NCBI GenBank assembly: GCA_964557575.1
Contig: CAZLBC010000013.1
Span: forward strand, 14,102 to 78,101
Direction of reading: 5' to 3'
DNA from: CAZLBC01 sp964557575
GTDB taxonomy: Bacteria > Planctomycetota > Phycisphaerae > SM23-33
DNA: 64,000 nt
Below the pieces are notes generated by a model, which worked only from the letters and a program-made list of their open reading frames with translations, ran no database searches and was not told the origin of the DNA. Shown piece after piece: positions 1 to 8,684 of this stretch. The position numbers were made by a program, and so were the translations under genes. Numbering within the stretch: position 1 is the stretch's first letter; each line of letters starts with the position of its first letter.

Positions 1-655
1 TCTCACCCATATTTACCATCGGTTCAATCGCGAGTACCATACCGGGCCGCAACTCAATATCGCGCGATCTGAGTTCAGGCGTCACGAAATTCGGCAGCTT
101 GGGCGGCTCATGCATCTTTTCGCCGATGCCATGACCCACGAATTCCTCGACAACCGAAAATCCTTCTCCTCTGATGTACTCGGACATCGCGCCGGCCACG
201 TGGCTCCAGCAGGTGCCGGGACCGATCAGGCCCACTGCGATATCAAGTGAATACCGCGTGACTTCGACCAGTCTGGCCCTTTCCGCGCCGACGGTTCCGA
301 CAATATAGGTCCTGGCGGCATCTCCGCACCAGCCGTTCAATTTCACGCCGAAATCAATGCTTACTATATCGCCGTCCGCTATCATTCTGTTACCCGGAAT
401 GCCGTGTACGATTTCATCGTTGATGGATGTGCAGGCATTGCCCGGAAACGGCGGGGCGCCGCCGGAACCCGGAACACCCTTGAAAAGGCATTCGGCCCCG
501 GAAAGCATGCATATTCTTCCGGCTTCTCTATCCAGTTGTTCGGTCGTTATTCCCGGTGCAACCAACTCGCCCAGGGAATCCAGAACGTTACGCACTACCT
601 GGCACGCTCTGTATATCTTATCAACGTCTTTTCCGCTCTTGAGCTTGATTACCAC
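1..655 (-). CDS. map: Type I methionine aminopeptidase (3' end outside window)
   Basis: Removes the initiator methionine from nascent proteins in the cytoplasm using a two-metal centre. About 218 residues are present. The metal-ligand segments VSIDFG and GDAARTY, the FVGHGIG histidine loop and the AIEPMVN glutamate are all visible; the last metal-binding glutamate lies beyond the window edge. The start is GTG at 655 (VIKLKSG...), only 19 bases after the adk stop, with GGGTGA just upstream; no in-frame ATG precedes it. It follows secY-adk as in the usual bacterial spc operon end. Confidence 0.93.
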   Translation of the reverse strand, partial: MVIKLKSGKDVDKIYRACQVVRNVLDSLGELVAPGITTEQLDREAGRICMLSGAECLFKGVPGSGGAPPFPGNACTSINDEIVHGIPGNRMIADGDIVSIDFGVKLNGWCGDAARTYIVGTVGAERARLVEVTRYSLDIAVGLIGPGTCWSHVAGAMSEYIRGEGFSVVEEFVGHGIGEKMHEPPKLPNFVTPELRSRDIELRPGMVLAIEPMVNMGE

Positions 656-674
656 AGGAAGTCACCCGACCCTT

Positions 675-1334
675 TCAGCCGGCCAGCTTCGAAAGCTCTT
701 GCGAAATAGACGCTGTTACTTCCTCGGGAGACTGCTCGCCGTCTACGACGATAACGGTAACACCATCGCGCTGCTGATAATAATCGATAACGGGCTCGGT
801 CTGGCCCTTGTAGGCTTCCAGTCTTTGCCGGACAACGGACTCGGAATCGTCGTCCCGCTGAACGAGTCTCACTTCTCCGTCACAGGCATCGCAAAACGTG
901 CCCTTCGCCGAGGGCATGTAATCGACGTGAAACGCCTTGCCGCACTGCGGGCAGGACCGCCTCCCGGTTATCCGCTTTACGATCGTTTCATCGTCCGCCG
1001 TGATCAGTATGACGGCGTCGACGGAAAGTCCCGAATCGCCGAGCATCCCGTCGAGTACTTCCGCCTGCGGCAGCGTCCGGGGAAAACCGTCCAGCAGCAA
1101 ACCACCTTCAACGGATTGAATGGCCTTGACCATGATCTCAACGACCAGTGCGTCGGAAACGAGTTCGCCCCTTGCCATGACCGCGGCAATCTGCTTTCCG
1201 AGTTCGGAGCCGGAACTCTTTTCTGCGCGGAAGATGTCCCCGCTGGACAAGTGCGTCATAGCGAAACGCTCGGCGATTCTCTCCGCCTGAGTTCCTTTTC
1301 CTGCGCCGGGGGGTCCCATCAGTACGGCCAGCAT
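675..1334 (-). CDS. adk: Adenylate kinase, zinc-lid type
   Basis: Cytoplasmic ATP + AMP = 2 ADP phosphotransferase, 219 residues, normal for the long-lid form. The P-loop GPPGAGKGTQ is at residues 7-16. The DGFPRT AMP-binding motif is present. The lid carries two CxxC pairs (CPQC and CDAC), so a structural zinc is expected. Its ATG overlaps the secY stop by one base (TAATG), which implies translational coupling to secY. Confidence 0.97.
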   Translation of the reverse strand: MLAVLMGPPGAGKGTQAERIAERFAMTHLSSGDIFRAEKSSGSELGKQIAAVMARGELVSDALVVEIMVKAIQSVEGGLLLDGFPRTLPQAEVLDGMLGDSGLSVDAVILITADDETIVKRITGRRSCPQCGKAFHVDYMPSAKGTFCDACDGEVRLVQRDDDSESVVRQRLEAYKGQTEPVIDYYQQRDGVTVIVVDGEQSPEEVTASISQELSKLAG

Positions 1335-3106
1335 TATCTATGCGCTCCTTTGATTCTGGTTTTGTCTCCAAGAAAACCACCGTAATTCCTCATGACCAGA
1401 TTGGCCTCGATTCGCTGGACCAGGTCGAGAGTTACAGACACCATAATCAGCAATCCCGTCCCGCCGAGAAACGACGATATGGCAAAGGGAATTTCGAGCT
1501 TGAAGGCCACTACCGTCGGAATAACGGCGATAAAGGCGAGGAAAGCGGCACCACAGTAGGTGATCCGTTCCATGACGCGTTCGAGATAATCGGCAGTCCT
1601 TTTGCCGGGCCTCAGGCCGGGGATGAAATGCCCCATGTCCCTGAGCTGGTCGGCCATGTCCTTCGGCCGGAAATTAACCGTTGTCCAAAAATAGGCAAAG
1701 AAAAATATCATCAGGATGTAGACGAGAGTATACGTGAAGGAGCCGCTTTGAAATGCGCTGCTGAAAAGCCTCATCACTTCAGACCAGAAGCCGCTGCCGC
1801 CGCGAACAACGCCGGAAAGCCACCGGAAGAGCATTGAAGGAAAGATCATGAGCGATGATGCAAAAATAATAGGCATCACGCCCCCGTGATTGACGCGCAG
1901 CGGCAGGAAGTGCCGCTGGCCGCCGTAGACCTTGCGGCCCCTCGTCTGCTTGGCCTGCTGAATAGGTATCCTTCTCTGGGCCTGAGTAATCAGTATCGCG
2001 CCGGCCACGACGAACACGAACGAGAAGACCAGAAAGATCATCTTCTCCAGACCGATGCCGCTGCCGGAACCGGACAGGGAAAAATCGGCCTTTTCGATCA
2101 GGGTCATGATCGCCATGGGAAGCCGGGTGACGATTCCCGCCATAATCAGGAGGCTGATACCGTTACCAATACCGTACTCATCAATCTGTTCACCGAGCCA
2201 CATCAGGAATACCGTGCCGGTGGTGAGACCAAGGACACCGACGAAATAAATCATCGGCCCCCGGAGTTCGGGATAAATAAAGCCGCTCGAACTCAGCCAT
2301 TTCATGATAAACGAGGCCTGTATGATGCAGAGGCCCACGGTGGCATACCGTGTGTATTCCTTGATTTTTCTCTGCCCGGCCTGCCCCTCCTTCTGCAGTT
2401 TTTCGAGCGAAGGGACCACGTTGACCAGGAGCGTGAAGATAATTGATGCCGAAATATAGGGCATGATCCCCAAGCCGAACAGTGAACTTCGCTGAAGACT
2501 GCCCCCCGTAAACATGCTGAAGTACTGCATCGCCTGTCCGAAGATATTGTCCGACTGGGCACCGAGCATTTCCTTTATTGCTTCCTGGTCCAAGCCGGGC
2601 AGGGGCACGTGGAAACCGACCCGATAAATCGCCAGGAGAAAGAAGGTGAAGGCCAGCTTTCCCAGGAGTTCGGGAACGGAGAAAATATTCTCGAGGACCC
2701 GCCGCACCCCCGAGGGCGAAAACAGGGCATAGTAATACACAGCCAGCAGGACAACGCCCCCCACCAGCGACAGCGCAATCGTAATCACCGATTCCTTCTG
2801 CAGGGGGCCACCGGCAACGAGCACCTCGATGCCGTTCCACACCACCCATGCCACCAGCGCACCGATGACGCTCCCGACGGAAATCCGAAAGAGGTTAAAG
2901 GCCTTGATAATACCGCTGGTGAAGTGATCGAAAAGGATGACGACACCCGCGGCCAGCGGAAAAACGCCGCACAGCACAGTCTGCCAGCCCACCGCCTGTG
3001 ACTGAAGGTCGCCGAGTAATAAGCCCCACAGTTCAGACAGGGACATCCAGCCGCCTCCCGCGAGGAGGACCAGGCCAAGGAAAAATTTTGCTGCACCTAA
3101 CGCCAC
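1334..3106 (-). CDS. secY: Protein translocase channel subunit SecY with N-terminal membrane extension
   Basis: Channel-forming subunit of the Sec translocon in the inner membrane. The recognisable SecY core begins near residue 135 (VRRVLENIFSVPEL) and runs through the plug and TM regions, including FHVPLPG and GIMPYISASII, to the C-terminal loop. The product is 590 residues, against about 430-460 for typical SecY. The surplus is an N-terminal block of about 130 residues with roughly four hydrophobic segments. An in-frame GTG lies at the core boundary (GVRRVL), so a shorter product cannot be excluded, but the upstream part reads like a genuine membrane protein. It lies between rplO and adk. 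Confidence 0.95.
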   Translation of the reverse strand: MALGAAKFFLGLVLLAGGGWMSLSELWGLLLGDLQSQAVGWQTVLCGVFPLAAGVVILFDHFTSGIIKAFNLFRISVGSVIGALVAWVVWNGIEVLVAGGPLQKESVITIALSLVGGVVLLAVYYYALFSPSGVRRVLENIFSVPELLGKLAFTFFLLAIYRVGFHVPLPGLDQEAIKEMLGAQSDNIFGQAMQYFSMFTGGSLQRSSLFGLGIMPYISASIIFTLLVNVVPSLEKLQKEGQAGQRKIKEYTRYATVGLCIIQASFIMKWLSSSGFIYPELRGPMIYFVGVLGLTTGTVFLMWLGEQIDEYGIGNGISLLIMAGIVTRLPMAIMTLIEKADFSLSGSGSGIGLEKMIFLVFSFVFVVAGAILITQAQRRIPIQQAKQTRGRKVYGGQRHFLPLRVNHGGVMPIIFASSLMIFPSMLFRWLSGVVRGGSGFWSEVMRLFSSAFQSGSFTYTLVYILMIFFFAYFWTTVNFRPKDMADQLRDMGHFIPGLRPGKRTADYLERVMERITYCGAAFLAFIAVIPTVVAFKLEIPFAISSFLGGTGLLIMVSVTLDLVQRIEANLVMRNYGGFLGDKTRIKGAHR

Positions 3107-3128
3107 GGCTCAAACCTGTAAAGTAGAA

Positions 3129-3575
3129 TCACTTCTCGTTTATCGTTCCGCCCGCCTCGGCTATTTTGCTTTTGGCGGCAGCGGAAAACCTGTCTGCGGA
3201 AACTGTCAGTTTTTTCGTCACCTCTCCCCTGCCCAGTATCTTGACCGGTAGCTTCTCGTCAGCTATCAGCCGAGCCTCCTTCAATGCGACCGCATCAACC
3301 TCGGCATCGTTTTCAAACACGCGATCCAGATCGTCGAGATTGATGCACTGGTATCGTTTTTGAAACCGGGCATTGTTAAATCCCACCTTGGGCAATCGTG
3401 CAAGGCTGGGGTTCTGCCCACCCTCGTAACCCATTCGTTTTTTCGACCCGCTCCGCGAACCGTATCCCTTGTGGCCGCGACCGCAGGTCTTGCCCATACC
3501 GGAACCGTCCCCCCTTCCCACCCGTTTTTTCTTCTTGCGCTTCGAGGAACGGGCAAGTATTTCGTCAAGTTTCAT
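3129..3575 (-). CDS. rplO: 50S ribosomal protein L15
   Basis: Late-assembly large-subunit protein, 148 residues, normal length. The basic glycine-rich N-terminus (KRVGRGDGSGMGKTCGRGHK) and the following SGSKKRMGYEGGQ segment are typical of L15. Its start overlaps the rpsE stop by four bases. In most bacteria rpmD (L30) lies between rpsE and rplO; it is absent here. Confidence 0.97.
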   Translation of the reverse strand: MKLDEILARSSKRKKKKRVGRGDGSGMGKTCGRGHKGYGSRSGSKKRMGYEGGQNPSLARLPKVGFNNARFQKRYQCINLDDLDRVFENDAEVDAVALKEARLIADEKLPVKILGRGEVTKKLTVSADRFSAAAKSKIAEAGGTINEK

Positions 3576-4075
3576 AACTCTACTCCACGCAACTCACGTA
3601 TCTTCTCGGGGGAGCGAAGCTGCTTGAGAGCCTCCAACCCCGCGCGCACCAGATTTTTAGCGCTCGTAGAACCATATGCCTTCGTCAACAGATCATCGAT
3701 GCCGGCAAGTTCAAAAAGAGGACGAACGTTTTTGCCGGCTATCACGCCGGTACCGGGAGATGCGGGTATCAGGGCGACCTTTGAGGCTCCGCTGCGCCCG
3801 ATAACCTTGTGCGGTATCGTTTTACCGCTGAGGGGAACCTCAATCATGCTCTTTATGGCTTCGCCCTTACCTTTTTCGACCGCAGACGGAACTTCGTTGG
3901 CCTTGCCATATCCGATACCGACCTTCCCGTTCTGGTCTCCAACCACCACGAGTGCGGCGAAGCTGAACTTCCGTCCGCCTTTAACGACCTTGGAACATCG
4001 GAATATCTGTATGACCCGCTCCTCGATCATTCCTTCTTCGTGTGATTCGTCTGTATGTGTTTTCTGCAAAGCCAA
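3572..4075 (-). CDS. rpsE: 30S ribosomal protein S5
   Basis: Small-subunit protein at the mRNA entry channel, involved in decoding accuracy; 167 residues. The N-terminal double-stranded RNA-binding domain (VVKGGRKFSFAALVVVGD) and the C-terminal GTGVIAGKNVRPLFELAGI segment are clear. It overlaps rplO directly and follows rplR by 14 bases in the spc block. Confidence 0.97.
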   Translation of the reverse strand: MALQKTHTDESHEEGMIEERVIQIFRCSKVVKGGRKFSFAALVVVGDQNGKVGIGYGKANEVPSAVEKGKGEAIKSMIEVPLSGKTIPHKVIGRSGASKVALIPASPGTGVIAGKNVRPLFELAGIDDLLTKAYGSTSAKNLVRAGLEALKQLRSPEKIRELRGVEL

Positions 4076-4089
4076 TAGTTGCTCCTTAT

Positions 4090-4452
4090 CTAAAACGCCA
4101 GGCCGCCTTCACGGGCGGCATCGGCAAGCGACCGGACACGGCCGTGATATTTATAACCGTTCCTGTCAAAAACAACTTTCTTGACCCCCTGCGCCGAGGC
4201 CTTTTTCGCAAGCTCCTTCCCCACTGCGGCGGCGGCTTCGCAATTCCCCCCCTTCACCACCTTGAGGCCGGAATCCCGCGACGAGACGGAAACAAGGGTT
4301 TTGCCGGACAAATCATCGATAACCTGTGCATAGATGTTGGTATTACTGCGGAAAACGGTAAGCCGGGGGCGATCCGGTACGCCAAACGCGGTTTTCCTGG
4401 TATGCTTTTTGCGGCGTTGCCTTCTTTTGTTTTTCAGGATAGTTTTGCTCAT
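4090..4452 (-). CDS. rplR: 50S ribosomal protein L18
   Basis: 5S rRNA-binding large-subunit protein. I place the start at ATG 4452 (MSKTILKNKRRQ), giving 120 residues, the usual size. An upstream in-frame TTG at 4461 would add three residues; neither has a strong Shine-Dalgarno sequence. The FRSNTNIYAQVIDD and VVFDRNGYKYHGRV segments are typical of L18. Confidence 0.95.
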   Translation of the reverse strand: MSKTILKNKRRQRRKKHTRKTAFGVPDRPRLTVFRSNTNIYAQVIDDLSGKTLVSVSSRDSGLKVVKGGNCEAAAAVGKELAKKASAQGVKKVVFDRNGYKYHGRVRSLADAAREGGLAF

Positions 4453-4476
4453 AATAGTCAACCGTATTAATGCCTT

Positions 4477-5049
4477 TTAGAGCTCTCCGCCAACGAACGA
4501 CTTGCCGAGCTTTCGACGCACGACCTCTCCCTTGTACCGAACGCCCTTGCCCTTGTACGGCTCGGGAGGCCGCGTCCGCCTGCACTCGGCTGCGAATTCA
4601 CCGACCACCTGCTTGTCACAACCTTTTACGGTAAATCTGGCGGGATCGGTATCACCCCGCGCCTGTGGCACATCAATAACGACTTCGACGCCCGCCGGTA
4701 CCGTGAGGACTTCCGGGTGGCTCTTGCCGCACGTAATGCTCAACGTGTTACCGCTGAGATTCACACCGTATCCGACACCGTAAATCTCGAGGCTTTTTTG
4801 ATACCCGCTCGTCACTCCTTCAACCATGTTGTTGACAAGGCTTCGGGTTAAACCCTGAAAGGCATCCACGCGACGGTCTTCACTTATGGCGTTAATCAGA
4901 ATTCTGTTGTCTTCGACGACAACTTCGACTTCAGGCCGGTGCGTGTAATTCAAGGCGCCCAGTTGTCCCGTGACCATAACGGTACGACCGGCAACATCTA
5001 TCGTCACGCCGTCGGGAATCGGGATCGGTTTTCGTCCTATTCTTGCCAT
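4477..5049 (-). CDS. rplF: 50S ribosomal protein L6
   Basis: Large-subunit protein near the factor-binding centre, 190 residues from ATG 5049 (MARIGRKPIPIPDGV). The reading frame is open further upstream, but that would overlap rpsH, and the conserved L6 start is at the ATG used here, one base after the rpsH stop. The C-terminal RTRPPEPYKGKGVRYKGE rRNA-binding motif is present. Confidence 0.96.
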   Translation of the reverse strand: MARIGRKPIPIPDGVTIDVAGRTVMVTGQLGALNYTHRPEVEVVVEDNRILINAISEDRRVDAFQGLTRSLVNNMVEGVTSGYQKSLEIYGVGYGVNLSGNTLSITCGKSHPEVLTVPAGVEVVIDVPQARGDTDPARFTVKGCDKQVVGEFAAECRRTRPPEPYKGKGVRYKGEVVRRKLGKSFVGGEL

Positions 5050-5050
5050 C

Positions 5051-5449
5051 TTATTCCACCAAACAGAGAACTTCGCCACCGACATTTTTCTTGATGCATT
5101 CGCGGTTGCTCATAACACCGCTGCTGGTCGAGACAACCGAAATACCCATGCCGTTCAAGGGGCTCGGCAACTCTTCAACACCGCTGTATATCCGGGCACC
5201 AGGCTTGCTGGTCCTCTGGATGCTGACAATAACATCCTCACCTCGAGGACCGTATTTAAGATCCAGCCTGAGTATTCCCTGCTTCTGATCATCAATCCGG
5301 GTGTAGTCTTCGATGTATCCCTCCGCCTTTAGTACCCGGCAGATGCCCTCGCACAGTTTTGAACAGGGAGCCTGTACCGTGGCGTGGCGCGAACGCAACG
5401 CGTTTCGAACCCGCGTCAGCATATCGGCAATAGGATCAGACATACTCAT
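5051..5449 (-). CDS. rpsH: 30S ribosomal protein S8
   Basis: 16S rRNA-binding assembly protein, 132 residues. It opens MSMSDPIADMLTRVRNA, and GAGGTG lies just upstream of the first ATG; the second ATG at 5443 is an alternative start. The C-terminal STSSGVMSNRECIKKNVGGE segment is the conserved S8 signature region. S8 is the spc operon autoregulator in E. coli; no equivalent binding site was identified here. Confidence 0.97.
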   Translation of the reverse strand: MSMSDPIADMLTRVRNALRSRHATVQAPCSKLCEGICRVLKAEGYIEDYTRIDDQKQGILRLDLKYGPRGEDVIVSIQRTSKPGARIYSGVEELPSPLNGMGISVVSTSSGVMSNRECIKKNVGGEVLCLVE

Positions 5450-5461
5450 TGGTCACCTCGT

Positions 5462-5647
5462 TCACCAACTGGCCTTTTTCATGCCCGGAATTTTACCTTC
5501 GCTCGCCAGCTTTCGAAGGCAAATACGGCAAATCCTGAACTTGCGATACACGCTGCGGGATCTGCCGCACAATTCACAACGGCGTATAACGCGCGTTGAA
5601 AACTTCGGTTTTCTTTTTGCTTTGGCTATGTGAGCCTTTGTCGCCAT
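5462..5647 (-). CDS. rpsN: 30S ribosomal protein S14, zinc-binding (type Z)
   Basis: Small-subunit head protein, 61 residues. Four cysteines in two CxxC pairs (CELC and CRIC) make it the short zinc-ribbon S14 form, not the longer zinc-free paralogue. It sits between rplE and rpsH, the normal spc position. Confidence 0.97.
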   Translation of the reverse strand: MATKAHIAKAKRKPKFSTRVIRRCELCGRSRSVYRKFRICRICLRKLASEGKIPGMKKASW

Positions 5648-5677
5648 CTGTGCAAAATCCTCTCAATCAGTCACGGT

Positions 5678-6226
5678 TTAATCGCTTCGAAAAGGCATAC
5701 CGAGCATGCTCAGGAGACTGCGAGCCTGTTCGTCGTTGTCGGAAGATGTATGAAAGGCGATGTTCATCCCCTGTACAAAAGAGATGCTGCTCGGGTCTAT
5801 CTCGGGAAAGGCGGACTGTTCCGAAAGTCCCATATTGTAATTTCCGTTTCCGTCGAATGAAGAGGGATTCAGGCCGCGGAAATCACGCACGCGGGGAATC
5901 ACGATTGAGATCAAGCGGTCGATAAACTCGTACATCCGCTCTCGTCGGAGAGTGACCTTCAGGCCGACGGGCATACCGGCGCGGATATTGAAATTGCTGA
6001 CGGACTTGCGGGCCTTCATGACAACAGGTTGCTGCCCGGCGATCAGCGCCAGTTGTGCCTGCGACTCCTCGAGCTTGTTCTTTTCCTTCTTGGCATCACC
6101 GACACCCATGGAAATGACGATTTTTTCAAGCCGGGGCACAGCCATCACGTTCCCGATCGAAAACTGCTCCTTTAATCGAGAGGCGATTTCTTTTCTGTAT
6201 TCATTCAGCAGACGAGCCATTGACAT
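5678..6226 (-). CDS. rplE: 50S ribosomal protein L5
   Basis: 5S rRNA-binding protein of the central protuberance, 182 residues. Diagnostic segments are VPRLEKIVISMGVGDA, KARKSVSNFNIRAGMPVG and the region around SSFDGNGNYNMGLSEQ. A second ATG two codons in (6220, MARLLNEYRKE) is an equally likely start. Confidence 0.97.
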   Translation of the reverse strand: MSMARLLNEYRKEIASRLKEQFSIGNVMAVPRLEKIVISMGVGDAKKEKNKLEESQAQLALIAGQQPVVMKARKSVSNFNIRAGMPVGLKVTLRRERMYEFIDRLISIVIPRVRDFRGLNPSSFDGNGNYNMGLSEQSAFPEIDPSSISFVQGMNIAFHTSSDNDEQARSLLSMLGMPFRSD

Positions 6227-6234
6227 CCCTACCT

Positions 6235-6576
6235 CTATCCGGATTTACCGAGGGCACCAAGTGAGGCGCCGCTTTTTCTGGCGTACCGTTCCTTCTTGCC
6301 GTCCTTCGTCAAACGAAAGCCCACCCTGGTCGGTTGTGACGTTTCCGGATCCACAACCATGACATTGGAAATATCAACGGGCATCTCTTTCTGGATGCGA
6401 CCGCCCTGCGGGTGCTTTCGGCTCGGTTTCATGTGACGGTATACACGGTTGACTCCCTGTACGAGGACGGTGCCTTTCTTGGGATAGACCGCAAGTACCT
6501 CGCCGGTAGTACCCGTCGCGGCGTCGTCCCCGCTGATAACTACAACCATGTCGCCTTTTTTGATCTTGCTTGCCAC
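6235..6576 (-). CDS. rplX: 50S ribosomal protein L24
   Basis: Assembly-initiating large-subunit protein, 113 residues. A KOW motif occupies the N-terminal third (KGDMVVVISGDDAATGTTGEV), followed by the GVNRVYRHMKPS region. It lies three bases downstream of rplN. Confidence 0.97.
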   Translation of the reverse strand: MASKIKKGDMVVVISGDDAATGTTGEVLAVYPKKGTVLVQGVNRVYRHMKPSRKHPQGGRIQKEMPVDISNVMVVDPETSQPTRVGFRLTKDGKKERYARKSGASLGALGKSG

Positions 6577-6579
6577 TGT

Positions 6580-6969
6580 TCAAACCACCTCTGTCGCCAG
6601 GGATATTATTTTCATGTAGTTCTTTTCGCGCAGCTCGCGCGCCACGGCACCGAAAATTCTCGTGCCCCGGGGGTTTCCATCGGCATCGAGTACCACCGCA
6701 GCATTGTCATCAAAACGAATATAGCTGCCGTCTTTTCGGCGAACCGGCGCACTGGTACGGACAAGCACGCACCTGACCAGGTCGCCTGCTTTTATTTCGC
6801 TCGACGGTATTGCCTTTTTTACGCTGCAAACAATCACGTCGCCGAGCTTGGCCGTTCTCCTGGAAAGGCCTTTCTTGCGAGAAGTCGAACCGCCGAGCAC
6901 TTTTATACACTGCACTTCCCGCGCGCCGGAATTATCAGCCACCGTCAACTTGGATTCTACTTGAATCAC
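6580..6969 (-). CDS. rplN: 50S ribosomal protein L14
   Basis: Intersubunit-bridge protein of the large subunit, 129 residues, slightly longer than the usual 122. It begins MIQVESKLTVADNSGARE, the strongly conserved L14 N-terminus, and ends with the RELREKNYMKIISLATEVV tail. It is flanked by rpsQ and rplX as in other bacteria. Confidence 0.97.
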   Translation of the reverse strand: MIQVESKLTVADNSGAREVQCIKVLGGSTSRKKGLSRRTAKLGDVIVCSVKKAIPSSEIKAGDLVRCVLVRTSAPVRRKDGSYIRFDDNAAVVLDADGNPRGTRIFGAVARELREKNYMKIISLATEVV

Positions 6970-6996
6970 CTGATTATCCTATCTTGAGCCTGTCAT

Positions 6997-7281
6997 TCAA
7001 CCAGACGCCGCGGCCCGTACGATCTTGAACAGCCGATGAGCTTTGCGCTTGCTCAACGGCCTGGTGGTAACCACTTCCACGATATCACCGACCCCCGCCC
7101 TGTTGTGCTCGTCGTGTACGGCCAGTCGCGTCCGCTTCCTGATATACTTTTTATATAGCGGATGCTTGACCAGATTCATGACATCCACGGTGATGGTCTT
7201 GTCACCGCTCTTCGACACAACCTCTCCTCTGAGGCTTTTGTGAAGAGGTCTCTCTTTTTGCTTTTCGCTCGTTCCAGTCAT
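6997..7281 (-). CDS. rpsQ: 30S ribosomal protein S17
   Basis: 16S rRNA-binding protein, 94 residues from ATG 7281 (MTGTSEKQKERP). The frame is open further upstream, but GGAGAT lies about nine bases before this ATG, and the longer reading would overlap rpmC. The conserved GEVVSKSGDKTITVDV and HPLYKKYIRKRTRLAVHD segments identify it. Confidence 0.96.
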   Translation of the reverse strand: MTGTSEKQKERPLHKSLRGEVVSKSGDKTITVDVMNLVKHPLYKKYIRKRTRLAVHDEHNRAGVGDIVEVVTTRPLSKRKAHRLFKIVRAAASG

Positions 7282-7306
7282 GTACAGACAATCTCCTTCG
7301 GCGGGG

Positions 7307-7525
7307 TTACTCTGCATCACTCCGCCTGGTGCGGAGCGCGCGTTGCCGGATCTCGGTCAGTATGCGTGCAATATCACGTTTCGCCGTCTTGATGAGGGAC
7401 GGATCTTCAAGCTTTTCGGTAACTGCCTGACTCCGAAGGTCAAACAGATGCCGTCGGATGTTATCCAGTTCCAAATCCAGTTCCTGGTCAGACAACTGTC
7501 GTACTTCTTCTATTTTCATCATCAT
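7307..7525 (-). CDS. rpmC: 50S ribosomal protein L29
   Basis: Small helical protein near the nascent-chain exit tunnel, 72 residues. Three consecutive ATGs (7525, 7522, 7519) precede KIEEVRQLSDQELDLEL; the first is used here. The longer open frame upstream would overlap rplP and is not conserved. L29 contributes to the docking site for trigger factor and SRP in known ribosomes. Confidence 0.93.
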   Translation of the reverse strand: MMMKIEEVRQLSDQELDLELDNIRRHLFDLRSQAVTEKLEDPSLIKTAKRDIARILTEIRQRALRTRRSDAE

Positions 7526-7547
7526 ATCCAGATTGATAAAACAGACA

Positions 7548-7964
7548 CTACAGGCCGTGTTTTCTTGCCGCCATGCGACACCGTACCGGGAGCTTATTGG
7601 CCATTCTGGCCAAGGCATCCCGAGCGATTTCCTGCGTCACACCACCGACTTCATACAGGATCGTCCCCGGCTTTACCACGGCAACCCAGTCCTTGGTCTC
7701 ACCCTTCCCCTTTCCCATGCGGGTTTCGAGCGGCTTTGCGCTGACGGGCTTATCGGGAAAAATACGGATGAAAACCCGGCCCTCGCCATGAAGGTAATGC
7801 GTCCCCGCGACACGGGCAGCTTCAATCTGCCGGGCGGTGATCCACCCGGCTTCGGTTGCCTGAAGCCCAAAATCGCCATAGGCGACCGTGTTGCCGCGCG
7901 TGGCTTTTCCGCGCATTTTTCCCCGCATCTGCTTGCGGTACTTGATTCTCTTCGGCATCAACAT
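7548..7964 (-). CDS. rplP: 50S ribosomal protein L16
   Basis: Large-subunit protein near the A-site tRNA elbow, 138 residues. It has the MPKRIKYRKQMRGKMRGKA start after a two-residue lead and the RIFPDKPVSAKPLETRMGKGKG motif. It lies between rpsC and rpmC as expected. Confidence 0.97.
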   Translation of the reverse strand: MLMPKRIKYRKQMRGKMRGKATRGNTVAYGDFGLQATEAGWITARQIEAARVAGTHYLHGEGRVFIRIFPDKPVSAKPLETRMGKGKGETKDWVAVVKPGTILYEVGGVTQEIARDALARMANKLPVRCRMAARKHGL

Positions 7965-7982
7965 AAACGCGTATCCTCGTTA

Positions 7983-8684
7983 TTACTCTTGGCTTTCGGC
8001 CTTGTGGCTGACACCGAACCGTTTCGATCCGTTGCCGCCGGCTGTTTCCGAAAATCTACCCCGGTAGATCCAGACTTTCACTCCGATAGCACCGTAGGTC
8101 GTAAAACACGGAACAAAGCCGTAATCGACGTCCGCCTCCAGCGTGTGGAGGGGTATACTGCCGATGATTTTCGTTTCCGTTCTTCCCATCTCAGAACCGC
8201 CGAGCCGCCCCGAGAGGATTATTTTGACCCCTTTCGCCCCCGCCTGGATGACGCCTTCCGCCCGCCGTCTCATCACAAATCGGAAACTGCTGCGGCGGGC
8301 CAGTTGCTCGGCAATACCTTCGGCGACAAGCTTGGCATCCAGATCAGCGTTGCGGATCTCGACGATATTTATATTGACTTTTCGGTTCGTGAGGTCTTCC
8401 AGCGCGTCTTTCAGCTTGTCCACCTCGGAACCCTTGGGACCGATAACTATTCCCGGCCTGCCGGTTTTCAGGATGACCTTGACTTCCTCGCGGGTGCGCT
8501 CGATCTCGATTGAACTGACGGCTCCGAACGGCGGCGTCCTGTTCAATCGCCGGTCGAGGAATTCTCGTATCTTCTGATCCTCAACCAGGAACTCTCCGTA
8601 ATTGCTTTTGGGCGCATACCAGCGGCTCTTCCAATCGCGGGTAATACCTGTCCTGAAACCTTCGGGATTAACTTTCTGGCCCAT
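7983..8684 (-). CDS. rpsC: 30S ribosomal protein S3
   Basis: Small-subunit head protein at the mRNA entry tunnel, 233 residues. It starts MGQKVNPEGFRTGITRDW, has a KH domain with GRPGIVIGPKGSEVDKL, and a C-terminal S3 domain with GRLGGSEMGRTE. Its ATG overlaps the rplV stop by one base (TGATG). Confidence 0.97.
   Translation of the reverse strand: MGQKVNPEGFRTGITRDWKSRWYAPKSNYGEFLVEDQKIREFLDRRLNRTPPFGAVSSIEIERTREEVKVILKTGRPGIVIGPKGSEVDKLKDALEDLTNRKVNINIVEIRNADLDAKLVAEGIAEQLARRSSFRFVMRRRAEGVIQAGAKGVKIILSGRLGGSEMGRTETKIIGSIPLHTLEADVDYGFVPCFTTYGAIGVKVWIYRGRFSETAGGNGSKRFGVSHKAESQE

Noticed and set aside
357..1385. A 342-codon plus-strand frame across map and adk
   Set aside because: Antisense to conserved genes.
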